Below the pieces are notes generated by a model. That model worked only from the letters and a program-made list of their open reading frames with translations, was not told the origin of the DNA and did no database searches. The position numbers and the translations under genes are program-made. From NCBI GenBank assembly GCA_025355385.1, contig JANXZS010000066.1, forward strand, positions 1-37,488: 37,488 nt of DNA. Direction: 5' to 3'. This DNA is from Acidobacteriaceae bacterium. Lineage in GTDB: Bacteria; Acidobacteriota; Terriglobia; Terriglobales; Acidobacteriaceae. The first letter of the stretch is position 1; every line of letters starts with the position of its first letter. Below, piece after piece: positions 8,701 through 15,767 of this stretch.

Positions 8701-9145
8701 ACAGGTTCGCCCGAACGACCAGGTTGTTCAGCCGGCTAGAGGCGAGGGCGCCCCAGATTTCCGCCGATCCATGTTGCACATTGGTGCGCTTGACCAGGTG
8801 CCAGGTGAGACCACCTCCGGTGACACTGGTGACGATCGTGTTGGCGCCTGAGCGCCAATCGGTGGCGACGTACGCGAGAAGCAATTGACCGCCAGATCTC
8901 GTCGAGAAAGCAGGCGTACTGATCGTATTACTCGCCGACGTCGCATTCTTCGATACATGCGCGTCAATTGTTATTGAACCCCAGGCGCTCGAGCAGGCCA
9001 CCAATAGCGCCAAACTGATGAGTCTATGTCGGAGTCGCCAACCATCGGCAATCGCGATAACAAATTTAAGTCTTCGCGTCTGACCTGCGCGAAATTGTGA
9101 ATTGCCTATGTGGCTATTACAATTGCATTCCCGCTGACGGAACAT
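5702..9145 (-). CDS. Secreted GH16 glucanase with repeats and a duplicated unknown module
   Basis: The product has 1147 residues. An ATG at 9143-9145 is preceded by AAGGAG with six bases between, which decides the start. A signal-like segment is at about 37-56 (LISLALLVACSSAWG). Residues ~58-268 and ~515-730 are two copies of a ~210-residue module (shared SWVFGVGNDFD, GDTYWVQM and DRYN) that I cannot name. Three ~80-residue carboxypeptidase-like repeats lie between the copies and two more after the second. Residues ~905-1147 form a GH16 domain with EIDMVE (E1043, D1045, E1048), the retaining catalytic triad of laminarinase-type enzymes, which cut beta-1,3/1,4-glucans. Its place at the end of the EPS gene row suggests trimming or release of the polymer, or degradation of foreign glucan. 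The substrate is not determinable here. Confidence 0.88.
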   Translation of the reverse strand: MFRQRECNCNSHIGNSQFRAGQTRRLKFVIAIADGWRLRHRLISLALLVACSSAWGSITIDAHVSKNATSASNTISTPAFSTRSGGQLLLAYVATDWRSGANTIVTSVTGGGLTWHLVKRTNVQHGSAEIWGALASSRLNNLVVRANLSQDVFAAVTVMSYEGVDRTGAIGAVGSGNALSGTPSARLVTTRKDSWVFGVGNDFDHAIGRTPAPDQRLVNQYLAPVGDTYWVQMEHAPTPSRGTTVVIHDTAPSEDRYNMSLVEIRSAQTYRISGRVTPASLGAGTFLTLAQKGIKSSTARADVLGHFAFPDLSDGTYMVSPSKSGHVFTPLTQNVTVKGANATTNFSVAAAGYTISGTIAGRGGAGATVSLSGAATASTTANASGFYTFGGLQRNRYRITPRHTGYAFFPFSKDIVISGANSTGNFTTSPPRAWSISGTISPAASGVSVALSGTSSGASITDAAGNYFFSELVNGTYSLTPSQSGYTFTPASLAVPVNRANVVGENFTRQQAATGKIAIDATASGNSALAQATVSTPSFSTNASNELLLAFVTADSTSSPNTTVDSISGGGLGWTLVQRTNVQAGTSEIWRTFASTRLNNVTVTASLSQSLMSSITVISYMGVDLTTTDGSGAIGAVGTGNASSGAPTASVTTTRDNSWVFGVGNDFDNAIARTPAAGQSLTHEYLTVPGDTYWVQMRNAATVSAGTTVAINDTAPTGDRYNLSVVEILPALAAGKWSVAGNISPSASGSGATVNLSGAQSGTTQADASGNYTLANLVDGNYAVTPAKSGFSFAPVSAAVTISGANSTGVNFVATQLAASYSLSGAISPASASSGSTIKLSGPISASTTVNSVGTYIFSGVPAGSYTVTPANQNATFSPTSKTVTIGTSSVSGVDFTATTTANIIFYDDFTGTSLSSAWTVISRHGEYSQNETECNTPQQARVANGFLTITTTAQSANCGDFNIDGRVRNAPSSWPYTTGDVQWKNFNFTYGTVEIRAKFPAKGTGLWPALWLLGSNCQVTNPFTADTGYSTCPTLSSSSYAEIDMVECDLNNWCQLALSNPGNFPTCGLTVDSNFHVFSLKWTPTTVGVAVDGQDTGCGFTSGSMTIPSTPMFLIMQTQTGGAGGNPNDSLLPGQFVIDYVKVTQP

Positions 9146-9151
9146 GGACAA

Positions 9152-9157
9152 CTCCTT
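9152..9157 (-). promoter_or_regulatory. Ribosome binding site that sets the GH16 start
   Basis: AAGGAG on the minus strand, six bases before the ATG at 9145. It favours this internal start over the in-frame codon 37 residues upstream, which would place non-secretory sequence before the signal peptide. Confidence 0.7.
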
Positions 9158-9302
9158 GGGGTTGGAGATTCGATGTATACAAATCTCTGATACCTCCACT
9201 TCGTAGCTGCTTATTCCGTGATTACGGCGCGAGACAAATTGCTCAAGATCGTTCAAGCTCGGTATGCCAACGACAACTCCGATCTAGTGTAGTGGTCCAA
9301 TC

Positions 9303-9323
9303 GGGAGTAGCTTAGCTACTCCC
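9303..9323. terminator. 9-bp hairpin with 3-nt loop between oxidase and GH16 genes
   Basis: GGGAGTAGC (9303-9311), loop TTA, GCTACTCCC (9315-9323). It lies 180 bp past the oxidase stop codon and could end or attenuate transcription there. No T run follows on the minus strand; on the plus strand a T-rich stretch follows but no gene precedes it. Confidence 0.45.
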
Positions 9324-9502
9324 TTATAGTCTTTCGCTTTATATTACGGCGAGTACATTTTTGAAGATTAGTCATGTAGTGCATGAGTTTGATGTGCACT
9401 TCTTTGCACACTCGAGCGCCAGCACTATCGCGCCATTTGTGGGCAAATGCTTTTATCCGATAGCGATTCGATCGAATGTAGTGGTGAAAGTACTGGTGGA
9501 AC

Positions 9503-10738
9503 TTAAGGTAGAACTTGGTAGAGTCCAACCATCCCGCCCATGAAGTGGTCATTGACATGGCAATGAAAAAGCCACGTACCTTCACTGTCGGGAACCATAT
9601 CGGCAGTGGCCATGGCCATTGGGCCGAGGAATATCGAATCCATTCTCATCTTGTTCCAGACAGCTGTATTCCCGTGCCAGTGCGCCATGTGCACGTCCTC
9701 TTCATTGCTGTTGGAAAGCAAATACCATCGGACATGTTCGCCTTTTCTCATCGTTAGTAGAGGTAGGTTTGCCTCGATATATCCATTGATGGAGTATAAG
9801 AGATTTCGTTCACGCAGCAACGGGTTTATCTCTTTCATCCGCACCGCCCGCGCCTGCTTTCCAGCATTACCCTCGAAGAACCAGCTGTCGGTTTCGTCGA
9901 ATATCGCAAAATCCGTGACGAACTCCCGATCGATATTTCGAGGCGATCCATCCGGCCTGGCAAGACCACGACCGGTAACTATGATGGGACCCACTAGACC
10001 AGTGTTCACGTCCGTGGATTCTACGAAGTGGGAATGGTACATCCATAACACCGAGCTTTCATCCATCCCCGCTGGGCCGCTTCGCTCCGGCACCGTCCAG
10101 AGGTAGGTGTAGGAACCGCCCGGTCGAACCATGTCATCTGCTTTCACCGTGCCGATGGTTCCATCGTTATACAGAGCACCTTCCGCATCCTTCTTGTACT
10201 CCAGCCCGTGAGGGTGCATCGTCACGCTTAAATGGGTGTTGTTACGAAAGAAGACGCGGACCGAATCCCCTACCTCACAACGAATTAATGGGCCAAGAAT
10301 TCCGAGGTGCTCCCACTGCTGTGGACGTACCTTCAGTGTCTTAAAGGTCGCGTCGGTATATTCCTGATAGATAGCTTTGTGATAGATGCGGTGACGAATC
10401 CCCAAACCAGTTTCATCTTCCGCTGTTTCAACATGAGGCAACCCGGCCAGATTCCTTCCGCGCGGCGTATAGTCCCAGTCAATCTCGTCCGCCGCAATGA
10501 AGTACGTCCTGACTAAACCTGCCTTGCTTTCTTCCAGTGCGGGCATCTTGCCTTTGCTGGGATGCACCGGCATTGCCTCATCCTCACGATACTCGGGCGC
10601 CATGGGCATCGCATTGCGTCTGGACATGGGCATGGAGTCCTGAGCAATGCCCGGCATCATTACCGCGCTCAAGAGACAAATAGATATAGCCGCGGTATAG
10701 CGCCGACGCTCTAACAATTTGCTTGCCGGGTTGCACAT
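9503..10738 (-). CDS. Secreted multicopper oxidase
   Basis: Multicopper oxidases couple one-electron oxidation of a substrate to reduction of O2 to water. All four copper-ligand motifs are present: HPHG (H175, H177), YHSH near 237, HMAHWHG near 350 and HCHVNDHFMGGM near the C-terminus, the last giving the Cys-His bridge and the axial Met of the type-1 site. With 411 residues and two cupredoxin-like domains it is shorter than three-domain laccases. AADEIDWDYTPRG near the N-terminus resembles ceruloplasmin/hephaestin-type domains. I chose the ATG at 10736-10738 because it is followed by a signal peptide (ICLLSAVMMPGIAQ); a GTG 84 bases upstream would overlap the glycosyltransferase. After the signal comes a Met-rich stretch (MPM repeated) that may bind copper. 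The substrate is unknown; its presence in an EPS gene row is unusual. Confidence 0.87.
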   Translation of the reverse strand: MCNPASKLLERRRYTAAISICLLSAVMMPGIAQDSMPMSRRNAMPMAPEYREDEAMPVHPSKGKMPALEESKAGLVRTYFIAADEIDWDYTPRGRNLAGLPHVETAEDETGLGIRHRIYHKAIYQEYTDATFKTLKVRPQQWEHLGILGPLIRCEVGDSVRVFFRNNTHLSVTMHPHGLEYKKDAEGALYNDGTIGTVKADDMVRPGGSYTYLWTVPERSGPAGMDESSVLWMYHSHFVESTDVNTGLVGPIIVTGRGLARPDGSPRNIDREFVTDFAIFDETDSWFFEGNAGKQARAVRMKEINPLLRERNLLYSINGYIEANLPLLTMRKGEHVRWYLLSNSNEEDVHMAHWHGNTAVWNKMRMDSIFLGPMAMATADMVPDSEGTWLFHCHVNDHFMGGMVGLYQVLP

Positions 10739-10790
10739 TCTAGATGTTGCGCTGGGCAGCGTTCTTGTGTCTGCTTCTGTGATATGTCCA

Positions 10791-11726
10791 TTAGTTGCCT
10801 GAGGAGCTAGGTCTTTGACCACTCAGTCGATGCAGTTGATACGTCATCGCATGGAGCAGGCGCGAAATGCTGAAGTCATATCTCATACTTTCGAAGGCAC
10901 AACGCATGGCTCTCGGGTAGTCACGCACGTCGTAGAAACAGTCGCGGGCAAGTCCCCACTCCATTTGTGAATAAATTACTGATGCTTCCCTATCACCTGT
11001 GTCCGCCAGACGCTTATGGTGCTTCCGCAACAACATCTCTGTGAAAGCCAGCACTTGGGCGCGCTTTCCTGTTGTAATGCTGCCCTCTCGCCATGTGTAG
11101 AGGTAGAGCGGCTGAGGAATATAGGTGTAGGGCAACCTTTTCTCGAACATTCGAATATTCAAGTCCCAATCCTCTCTATATTTCATCCGTTCGTCGTACA
11201 TGCCAGACGCTAGAAAGCTTTCGCGTCGAAAGAACATTCCGCGCCGTATGAAATCCTCCCGCAAAATGCCATAGTACGGATCGCCGCTCGGTATTGCGGT
11301 ACGCTGAGTCTGCTCTCCGGATTGCTTAATCTTCAGGATGTCGATAAGGCACCAGGCGGACCCCGTCTTAGACATCCCTTCTGTCATCAGCTCCAGCGCA
11401 TCCTGTCTCAGCTGATCGTCAGCATCGAGAAATGCCAGGTACTCAGAATGAGACGTGGTGACCCCCGCATTCCGAGCGCCTGGAAGCCCGCGATTCTCTT
11501 GATATACATACGTAACTTTTGGATTGGCGAGATAGCGTTCCAAAACCTGCCTGGTGTTGTCGCCAGAACCATCATCGACCACTACGATCTGGTAGTCCTC
11601 CATCGACTGAGCTAAAACGGAGTCAATTGCGCCACATATAACTTCAGCGCAATTAAACGTCGGAATGATAACCGTAACTTTAGGCATTTGCGAAGACCGA
11701 TCATGACGGAAGACAGACAGCTTCAT
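10791..11726 (-). CDS. Family 2 glycosyltransferase
   Basis: The 311-residue protein has the GT-A fold signature of family 2: VTVIIPTFNCAEVI, YQIVVVDDGSGDNT, NRGLPGARNAGV and the metal-binding FLDADD, followed by REDWDLNIRM in the acceptor region. These inverting enzymes transfer a sugar from a nucleotide donor to a growing lipid-linked glycan on the cytoplasmic face. There is no membrane segment. The start could also be the ATG at 11687, which begins right at the conserved domain; neither has a clear ribosome site. The gene sits 46 bp after the other glycosyltransferase, and its end lies 52 bp before the oxidase start. The donor sugar cannot be predicted from the sequence. Confidence 0.88.
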   Translation of the reverse strand: MKLSVFRHDRSSQMPKVTVIIPTFNCAEVICGAIDSVLAQSMEDYQIVVVDDGSGDNTRQVLERYLANPKVTYVYQENRGLPGARNAGVTTSHSEYLAFLDADDQLRQDALELMTEGMSKTGSAWCLIDILKIKQSGEQTQRTAIPSGDPYYGILREDFIRRGMFFRRESFLASGMYDERMKYREDWDLNIRMFEKRLPYTYIPQPLYLYTWREGSITTGKRAQVLAFTEMLLRKHHKRLADTGDREASVIYSQMEWGLARDCFYDVRDYPRAMRCAFESMRYDFSISRLLHAMTYQLHRLSGQRPSSSGN

Positions 11727-11772
11727 ATCCTAGGAAAATGCCTTTTCGTTCGCCACCGGATAATAGGATGTA

Positions 11773-12906
11773 TCACTCGGCTGCCTTACGTGACACCATC
11801 CGGCGAAGTGCCCCAAGGCTCTGCCTGGCACGTATTCCTAAGTTGCCACTACGTAGAAGAAGATAGTGCGCCAGGGCTTTAGGCATCCACTGGCCCTTGT
11901 TGAGAGCTTGCAGATAGCTTTCCTGCGCTTTGGAATATTCGCGCTGCCAGTAATAGTGGTCACCCATTACCGCGTAGGCCCGGGCCTCTATCCATCGGTA
12001 CTCTCGGTTATCCGAAGCGTGCTTCCTTAAGGAGGACTCGAATGTCTCTACCGACATATCACAGTTTCCCGTGGTATAACGTTGTGTCGCCATTGTCCGC
12101 CCATACTCTCGAGCGATGGCGCGTCTACAGTGCTTCACGACCGATTCATAACCAAGTTTCTTCGCTTCCTTCTTAATGATCCATGGCAGTTCAATATCCT
12201 CCCCAGAGCACGAATCAATGTGGTCATTCATCAAATGATTCGTCATGCTCAGAGGATGGCGCCGGTAACAAACCATCGGTTCAGCAAAGTAAGCAACATC
12301 ATACCTCAGAGCAAAGACACACCAGAGATACCAGTCTCCGCCCCACGGCATGTTCAAGGGGAACATACTTACCTTCTCATAGCATTCTTTTCGAGCCATC
12401 GCGGAAGGAGCCACAACCGTATTCGCGTAAATCAGGCGTCGCAGGAACCTGCGTCCATCCATCACCTCATCGTTTGGACTCTGGACCGAATAGTTCAGCA
12501 GTTCCTTCACCTCTCCGTCTTCCAATCGCATCGCCGAACAGAAAACATATCCGATTTCTGGGTTGGCATCCAGCAACTTGACGTATCGGCGCAATACGTC
12601 GGGACTGCGCAAGCAGTCATCGGCCGAAATGAGCCATATATACTTTCCTTTGGCCAACTCAATTCCCTTGTTGTAGTTCCGAAGGTGACCGAGATTGGGC
12701 TCATTACGAATATGCTCAACGCGTGGATCGGTGAATGATCGTGCAACTCTCGGCGTCTCATCCGGGGAGCAGTCGTCCATAATAAGAATCTCGTAATCTT
12801 GATAGGTCTGCGCCAGAATGGAACTGACACAATCCGGCAGCAGGTGGGCAAGTTTATAGCAAGGAACAACAAAGGTAACTTGTGGCGGCATCACTCGGTC
12901 GTCCAT
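11773..12906 (-). CDS. Family 2 glycosyltransferase with C-terminal helical extension
   Basis: The protein has 377 residues. Residues 8-110 form a family-2 GT-A domain: VTFVVPCYKLAHLL, YEILIMDDCSPDET, NLGHLRNYNKGIELA and WLISADDC, the DxD-like metal site. MPWGGDWYLWCVFAL follows in the acceptor-binding half. The last ~100 residues include a TPR-like helix pair (YYWQREYSKAQESYLQAL) and may bind a partner. GAGAG precedes the ATG. It lies 31 bp downstream of the Wzt-like gene, so it is very probably in the same transcript. It is likely to add one of the sugars of the repeat unit. With only two glycosyltransferases besides the initiating enzyme, the repeat may be short, or other transferases lie elsewhere. 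Confidence 0.88.
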   Translation of the reverse strand: MDDRVMPPQVTFVVPCYKLAHLLPDCVSSILAQTYQDYEILIMDDCSPDETPRVARSFTDPRVEHIRNEPNLGHLRNYNKGIELAKGKYIWLISADDCLRSPDVLRRYVKLLDANPEIGYVFCSAMRLEDGEVKELLNYSVQSPNDEVMDGRRFLRRLIYANTVVAPSAMARKECYEKVSMFPLNMPWGGDWYLWCVFALRYDVAYFAEPMVCYRRHPLSMTNHLMNDHIDSCSGEDIELPWIIKKEAKKLGYESVVKHCRRAIAREYGRTMATQRYTTGNCDMSVETFESSLRKHASDNREYRWIEARAYAVMGDHYYWQREYSKAQESYLQALNKGQWMPKALAHYLLLRSGNLGIRARQSLGALRRMVSRKAAE

Positions 12907-12937
12907 CTCTCACATTTATCTACTTGGTCAGTCCGTG

Positions 12938-14137
12938 TTATACGGTGTTCACTGATAGTTCCGCGGATGGATTCAGAAATACGAATCCTTGGGATTTATG
13001 CTCATCTGTCATCACAAACTTCCTTAGGTTCGGGTTGTAATAAAGCCACTGGTCTTTATGTTCCAGCTCGGGCGTGACGGTAAAGCCAAGCGCGAAAACG
13101 CTCCCCTGTAGGTTCAAATCCAGGCAGAATTCCACCTCGGCAGTTTCTCCTTGTTCTAGATTGAGTCTTTTCTTTAGCAGCCTGCTGGTGGCCGTGACAA
13201 ACACACATTGGCCCTCCAGCGTATGGATCATCAGGCCTGGATGGGCATCGCGAAGAGGATGCAAGGCCTTGAGCGTCACTTCGAACGTTGCCCTTTCTCC
13301 TGGTTGAAACACATCTCTGGCAACTCCATCACTTCCTTTCAGTCTCACGTCCAAGAGTTCAATATGGTCGCTGGCTGTTTTGTCATCATAGAACGAATGG
13401 TAAGCTTGAACAGCCTGCGATACGCCCCCGTAATAGATCGTTTCCCCCTTTTGCAAAAGAAGCGCGTTTTTGCAGAGTGTGCTTATGGCGGTCATATTGT
13501 GAGACACGAATACCAAGCTGGTCCCTTTCCGTACAAATTCCTTCATCTTCTCAAAGCATCGCTGCTGGAAGTGATAATCCCCTACACTCAGCACTTCATC
13601 CACAATCAGAACGTCGGGGTCGACGTGAGCGGCAACCGAAAAACCGAGTCGAGCATACATCCCGGAAGAATATCGTTTGACGGGGGTATCCAAAAACTCC
13701 TTCAGTTCAGAGAATTCCACGATCTCGTCGAACTTCGACTTGATCTCGGCTTTGTTCATTCCGAGTATGGTCCCATTGAGATAAATGTTCTCGCGCCCGG
13801 TCAGGTCAGGGTGAAAACCTGCGCCCAGTTCAATAAGAGCACCCAGTCGTCCACGCACCCTGAGGCTGCCTTTGTCAGGTTGTAGAATTCCGCTTAACAA
13901 CTTGAGAGTCGTACTCTTACCCGACCCGTTTGGCCCGATGATTCCGAGAGAATCGCCCCGGCCAACTTTGAACGAAACATCCTGCACCGCCCAAAACTCT
14001 TTCTTTTGGAGCTTTGTGCGCTGGTCGGCGGAGAAAAGCCAATTTGTCATGGAAGGAATGAGATCGCGCAGCGAGTCAAACTTTTCGCCTCGCGAAAACT
14101 TTTTCCAGACACCTTCAAATTCGATTCCTGTAGTCAT
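12938..14137 (-). CDS. wzt: Polysaccharide ABC transporter ATPase with C-terminal glycan-binding domain (Wzt-like)
   Basis: The protein has 399 residues. Residues 1-240 are an ABC ATPase with Walker A GPNGSGKST (68-76), the ABC signature YSSGMYARLGF and Walker B VLIVDEVLSVGD; the KRYSSGM form is typical of the TagH/Wzt/RfbB export class. Residues ~255-399 form a beta-rich Wzt_C-type domain (GERATFEVTLKAL, VFALGFTVTPE), which in O-antigen exporters recognises the finished chain. The neighbouring permease ends four bases upstream of its start. This implies that a complete glycan is moved by an ATP-driven transporter rather than by Wzx/Wzy. Whether the C-terminal domain reads a terminal cap or the repeat itself is unknown. 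Confidence 0.93.
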   Translation of the reverse strand: MTTGIEFEGVWKKFSRGEKFDSLRDLIPSMTNWLFSADQRTKLQKKEFWAVQDVSFKVGRGDSLGIIGPNGSGKSTTLKLLSGILQPDKGSLRVRGRLGALIELGAGFHPDLTGRENIYLNGTILGMNKAEIKSKFDEIVEFSELKEFLDTPVKRYSSGMYARLGFSVAAHVDPDVLIVDEVLSVGDYHFQQRCFEKMKEFVRKGTSLVFVSHNMTAISTLCKNALLLQKGETIYYGGVSQAVQAYHSFYDDKTASDHIELLDVRLKGSDGVARDVFQPGERATFEVTLKALHPLRDAHPGLMIHTLEGQCVFVTATSRLLKKRLNLEQGETAEVEFCLDLNLQGSVFALGFTVTPELEHKDQWLYYNPNLRKFVMTDEHKSQGFVFLNPSAELSVNTV

Positions 14138-14141
14138 GAGG

Positions 14142-14978
14142 CTAGATACTCTCCGCGAACAAGCGTTCGGCTTTGCGAAAGATCAACCACGAGATTACGA
14201 GACCGCCAAAGGCCCAAGCGGCTGAATATCCAACCCATGGAAGGCTAGGAGCTCTATGGCCGACGATTATTGTGCTGAGTGAATCCAGCAGCGGACCTAC
14301 CGGATTTAGAAGCAGTAAAATGCCATATTTACCCATCCGGCTTGCCGAGTAGAACACCGGAACCATAAAGATTCCGTAGGTCAGGAATACCTCGACCAGA
14401 TACTTCACGTCCCGAAAGAAGAGGTTCGCACAAGCCAAGAGAAGCGACAATGCGGTTGTCAAGACAATGATCAGGAACAGCAACACCGGTACCCACAGGC
14501 AATAGACACTGATACCAACTCGGGTGACGCACAGTATGATGGTAAGGACACCGGTCGCGATTGCGAAGTCGAACAAGCTTGCCAATACCGAGGCGATCGG
14601 AAGTATCTCCCTGGGGAAGTAGATTTTGGTTACAAGTTCCTTATTCGCTGTAAGACTATTCGTCGCAAAGCGAATTGCGGATACGACGAATGCCCATGGA
14701 ACGGACTTGACCGCGATTGCCAATACATCCGACTTGTTAATCGCCTTGCCCGACATAACGGAAAACGCAACCATGACGATCAGACCCGACCCAACCACCA
14801 GGACAGGCATCAATACGGCCCATAGAAAGCCCATGATCGACTGCTTGTAACGAATCGTGATGTCGCGCCAGGTCAACATCATCAGCAGGTCCCTGCACTG
14901 CCAGAAATCTCGAGAGACCGAACGTCCCTCTGCTTGCATAGACCCCTTGATTGATTCAACCAATACTGCACTGCTCAT
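14142..14978 (-). CDS. wzm: Polysaccharide ABC transporter permease (Wzm-like, ABC-2 type)
   Basis: The 278-residue protein has six predicted membrane segments and the hallmarks of ABC-2 export permeases: an amphipathic N-terminal helix (LLMMLTWRDITIRYKQS), KIYFPREILPIASVLA after the second span, and FFRDVKYLVEVFL then LNPVGPLLDSLS before the last spans. It would form the inner-membrane channel with the ATPase encoded four bases downstream. GAGGG stands five bases before the ATG. It lies 24 bp after the tyrosine-kinase gene. Pairing a Wzm/Wzt transporter with an OPX, Wzz and tyrosine-kinase set in one gene row departs from the textbook split between Wzy-dependent and ABC-dependent export. Confidence 0.92.
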   Translation of the reverse strand: MSSAVLVESIKGSMQAEGRSVSRDFWQCRDLLMMLTWRDITIRYKQSIMGFLWAVLMPVLVVGSGLIVMVAFSVMSGKAINKSDVLAIAVKSVPWAFVVSAIRFATNSLTANKELVTKIYFPREILPIASVLASLFDFAIATGVLTIILCVTRVGISVYCLWVPVLLFLIIVLTTALSLLLACANLFFRDVKYLVEVFLTYGIFMVPVFYSASRMGKYGILLLLNPVGPLLDSLSTIIVGHRAPSLPWVGYSAAWAFGGLVISWLIFRKAERLFAESI

Positions 14979-15002
14979 TTGACCCTCGATATGTTCCGCC
15001 AG

Positions 15003-15767
15003 TTACTTCTTACGGTCACCGTAGTATCCGTAGTAGGAGCTGCCGTTAATTGGAGAATCATTCAGTACAACTCCCCACAGCTTTGACCCAAGTATCTCGA
15101 GCGGCGGTGCCACCATCGCCCTGTCCGTCTTGCCTGAACGCACAACCATAAGCGCGCCATCTACGTGAGGAAGCACTTCCGCAACATCAGCCATGGGGAT
15201 GGCAGGTGGAAGGTCTAAAATGACCCACTGAAACATCGCCCGGAGATCGTTAATCAACGGAGACATATGACTGGATGCCAGCAGCTGCGCCGGAGAATTC
15301 AGACGCTCCCTGATACCCAGAACATACAATGGGCGGTCTCCTAACTGCCGCATAGATTGCATGATCGTACGCTTGCCAGTAAGCACGTCTTCCACGCAGT
15401 TATCTTCAAAGGAGCAGCCGAGCGCAGCCGATACTCCCGGGGACCTGAAATCAAAATCGACCAGACAGGTTTCGTGCCCGCCTTCCGCCAAGCACCATGA
15501 AAGATTTATAGATGTAAGAGTCTTTCCCTCTCCTGGACTTGGGCTTGTTATCAACAATATGCCGCCCCGCGGATGTTGAGCACAGAGCCGGCGACGCATC
15601 ATTTTATATTGCTCCACCGCAAGGCTTGCCGGCTCGGTAAGAAAGACCAGGCGCGACTCTTTTCCAGCCTGCAGCGTGATTACTCGCGGACCCGACTTAG
15701 AGTACAAAGGAGTATCCCCAGCGAGCAAAAGAGCATCCGTAATGTGCGGCTCTGAACTTGAGTTCAT
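15003..15767 (-). CDS. CpsD/CapB-type bacterial tyrosine kinase
   Basis: The 254-residue cytoplasmic kinase has Walker A SPSPGEGKT, Walker A' CLVDFDFRSP and Walker B VILDLPPA, plus a short tyrosine cluster at the extreme C-terminus (SYYGYYGDRKK, four Tyr). BY-kinases autophosphorylate this tail and cycle between octamer and monomer to control chain synthesis and export. The kinase is a separate protein, as in Gram-positive CpsD, but its activator would be the Wzz-like protein encoded immediately before. The two genes overlap by four bases (ATGA). The tail is shorter than in Wzc, and the first ~40 residues lack a known domain. The assignment is firm. Confidence 0.92.
   Translation of the reverse strand: MNSSSEPHITDALLLAGDTPLYSKSGPRVITLQAGKESRLVFLTEPASLAVEQYKMMRRRLCAQHPRGGILLITSPSPGEGKTLTSINLSWCLAEGGHETCLVDFDFRSPGVSAALGCSFEDNCVEDVLTGKRTIMQSMRQLGDRPLYVLGIRERLNSPAQLLASSHMSPLINDLRAMFQWVILDLPPAIPMADVAEVLPHVDGALMVVRSGKTDRAMVAPPLEILGSKLWGVVLNDSPINGSSYYGYYGDRKK

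Larger units (their letters stand above)
9146..9502. other. Spacer between multicopper oxidase and GH16 genes
   Basis: This is a 357-bp gap on the minus strand. It contains a strong short hairpin at 9303-9323 and the GH16 ribosome site. A minus-strand open frame at 9316-9585 overlaps the oxidase C-terminus and has no family features, so I do not call it. The gap and hairpin suggest that GH16 may have its own promoter; no convincing one is visible. Confidence 0.4.

Noticed and set aside
9316-9585. 89-residue minus-strand open frame after the multicopper oxidase
   Set aside because: It overlaps the oxidase's C-terminal copper motif in another frame, has an odd composition and no ribosome site.
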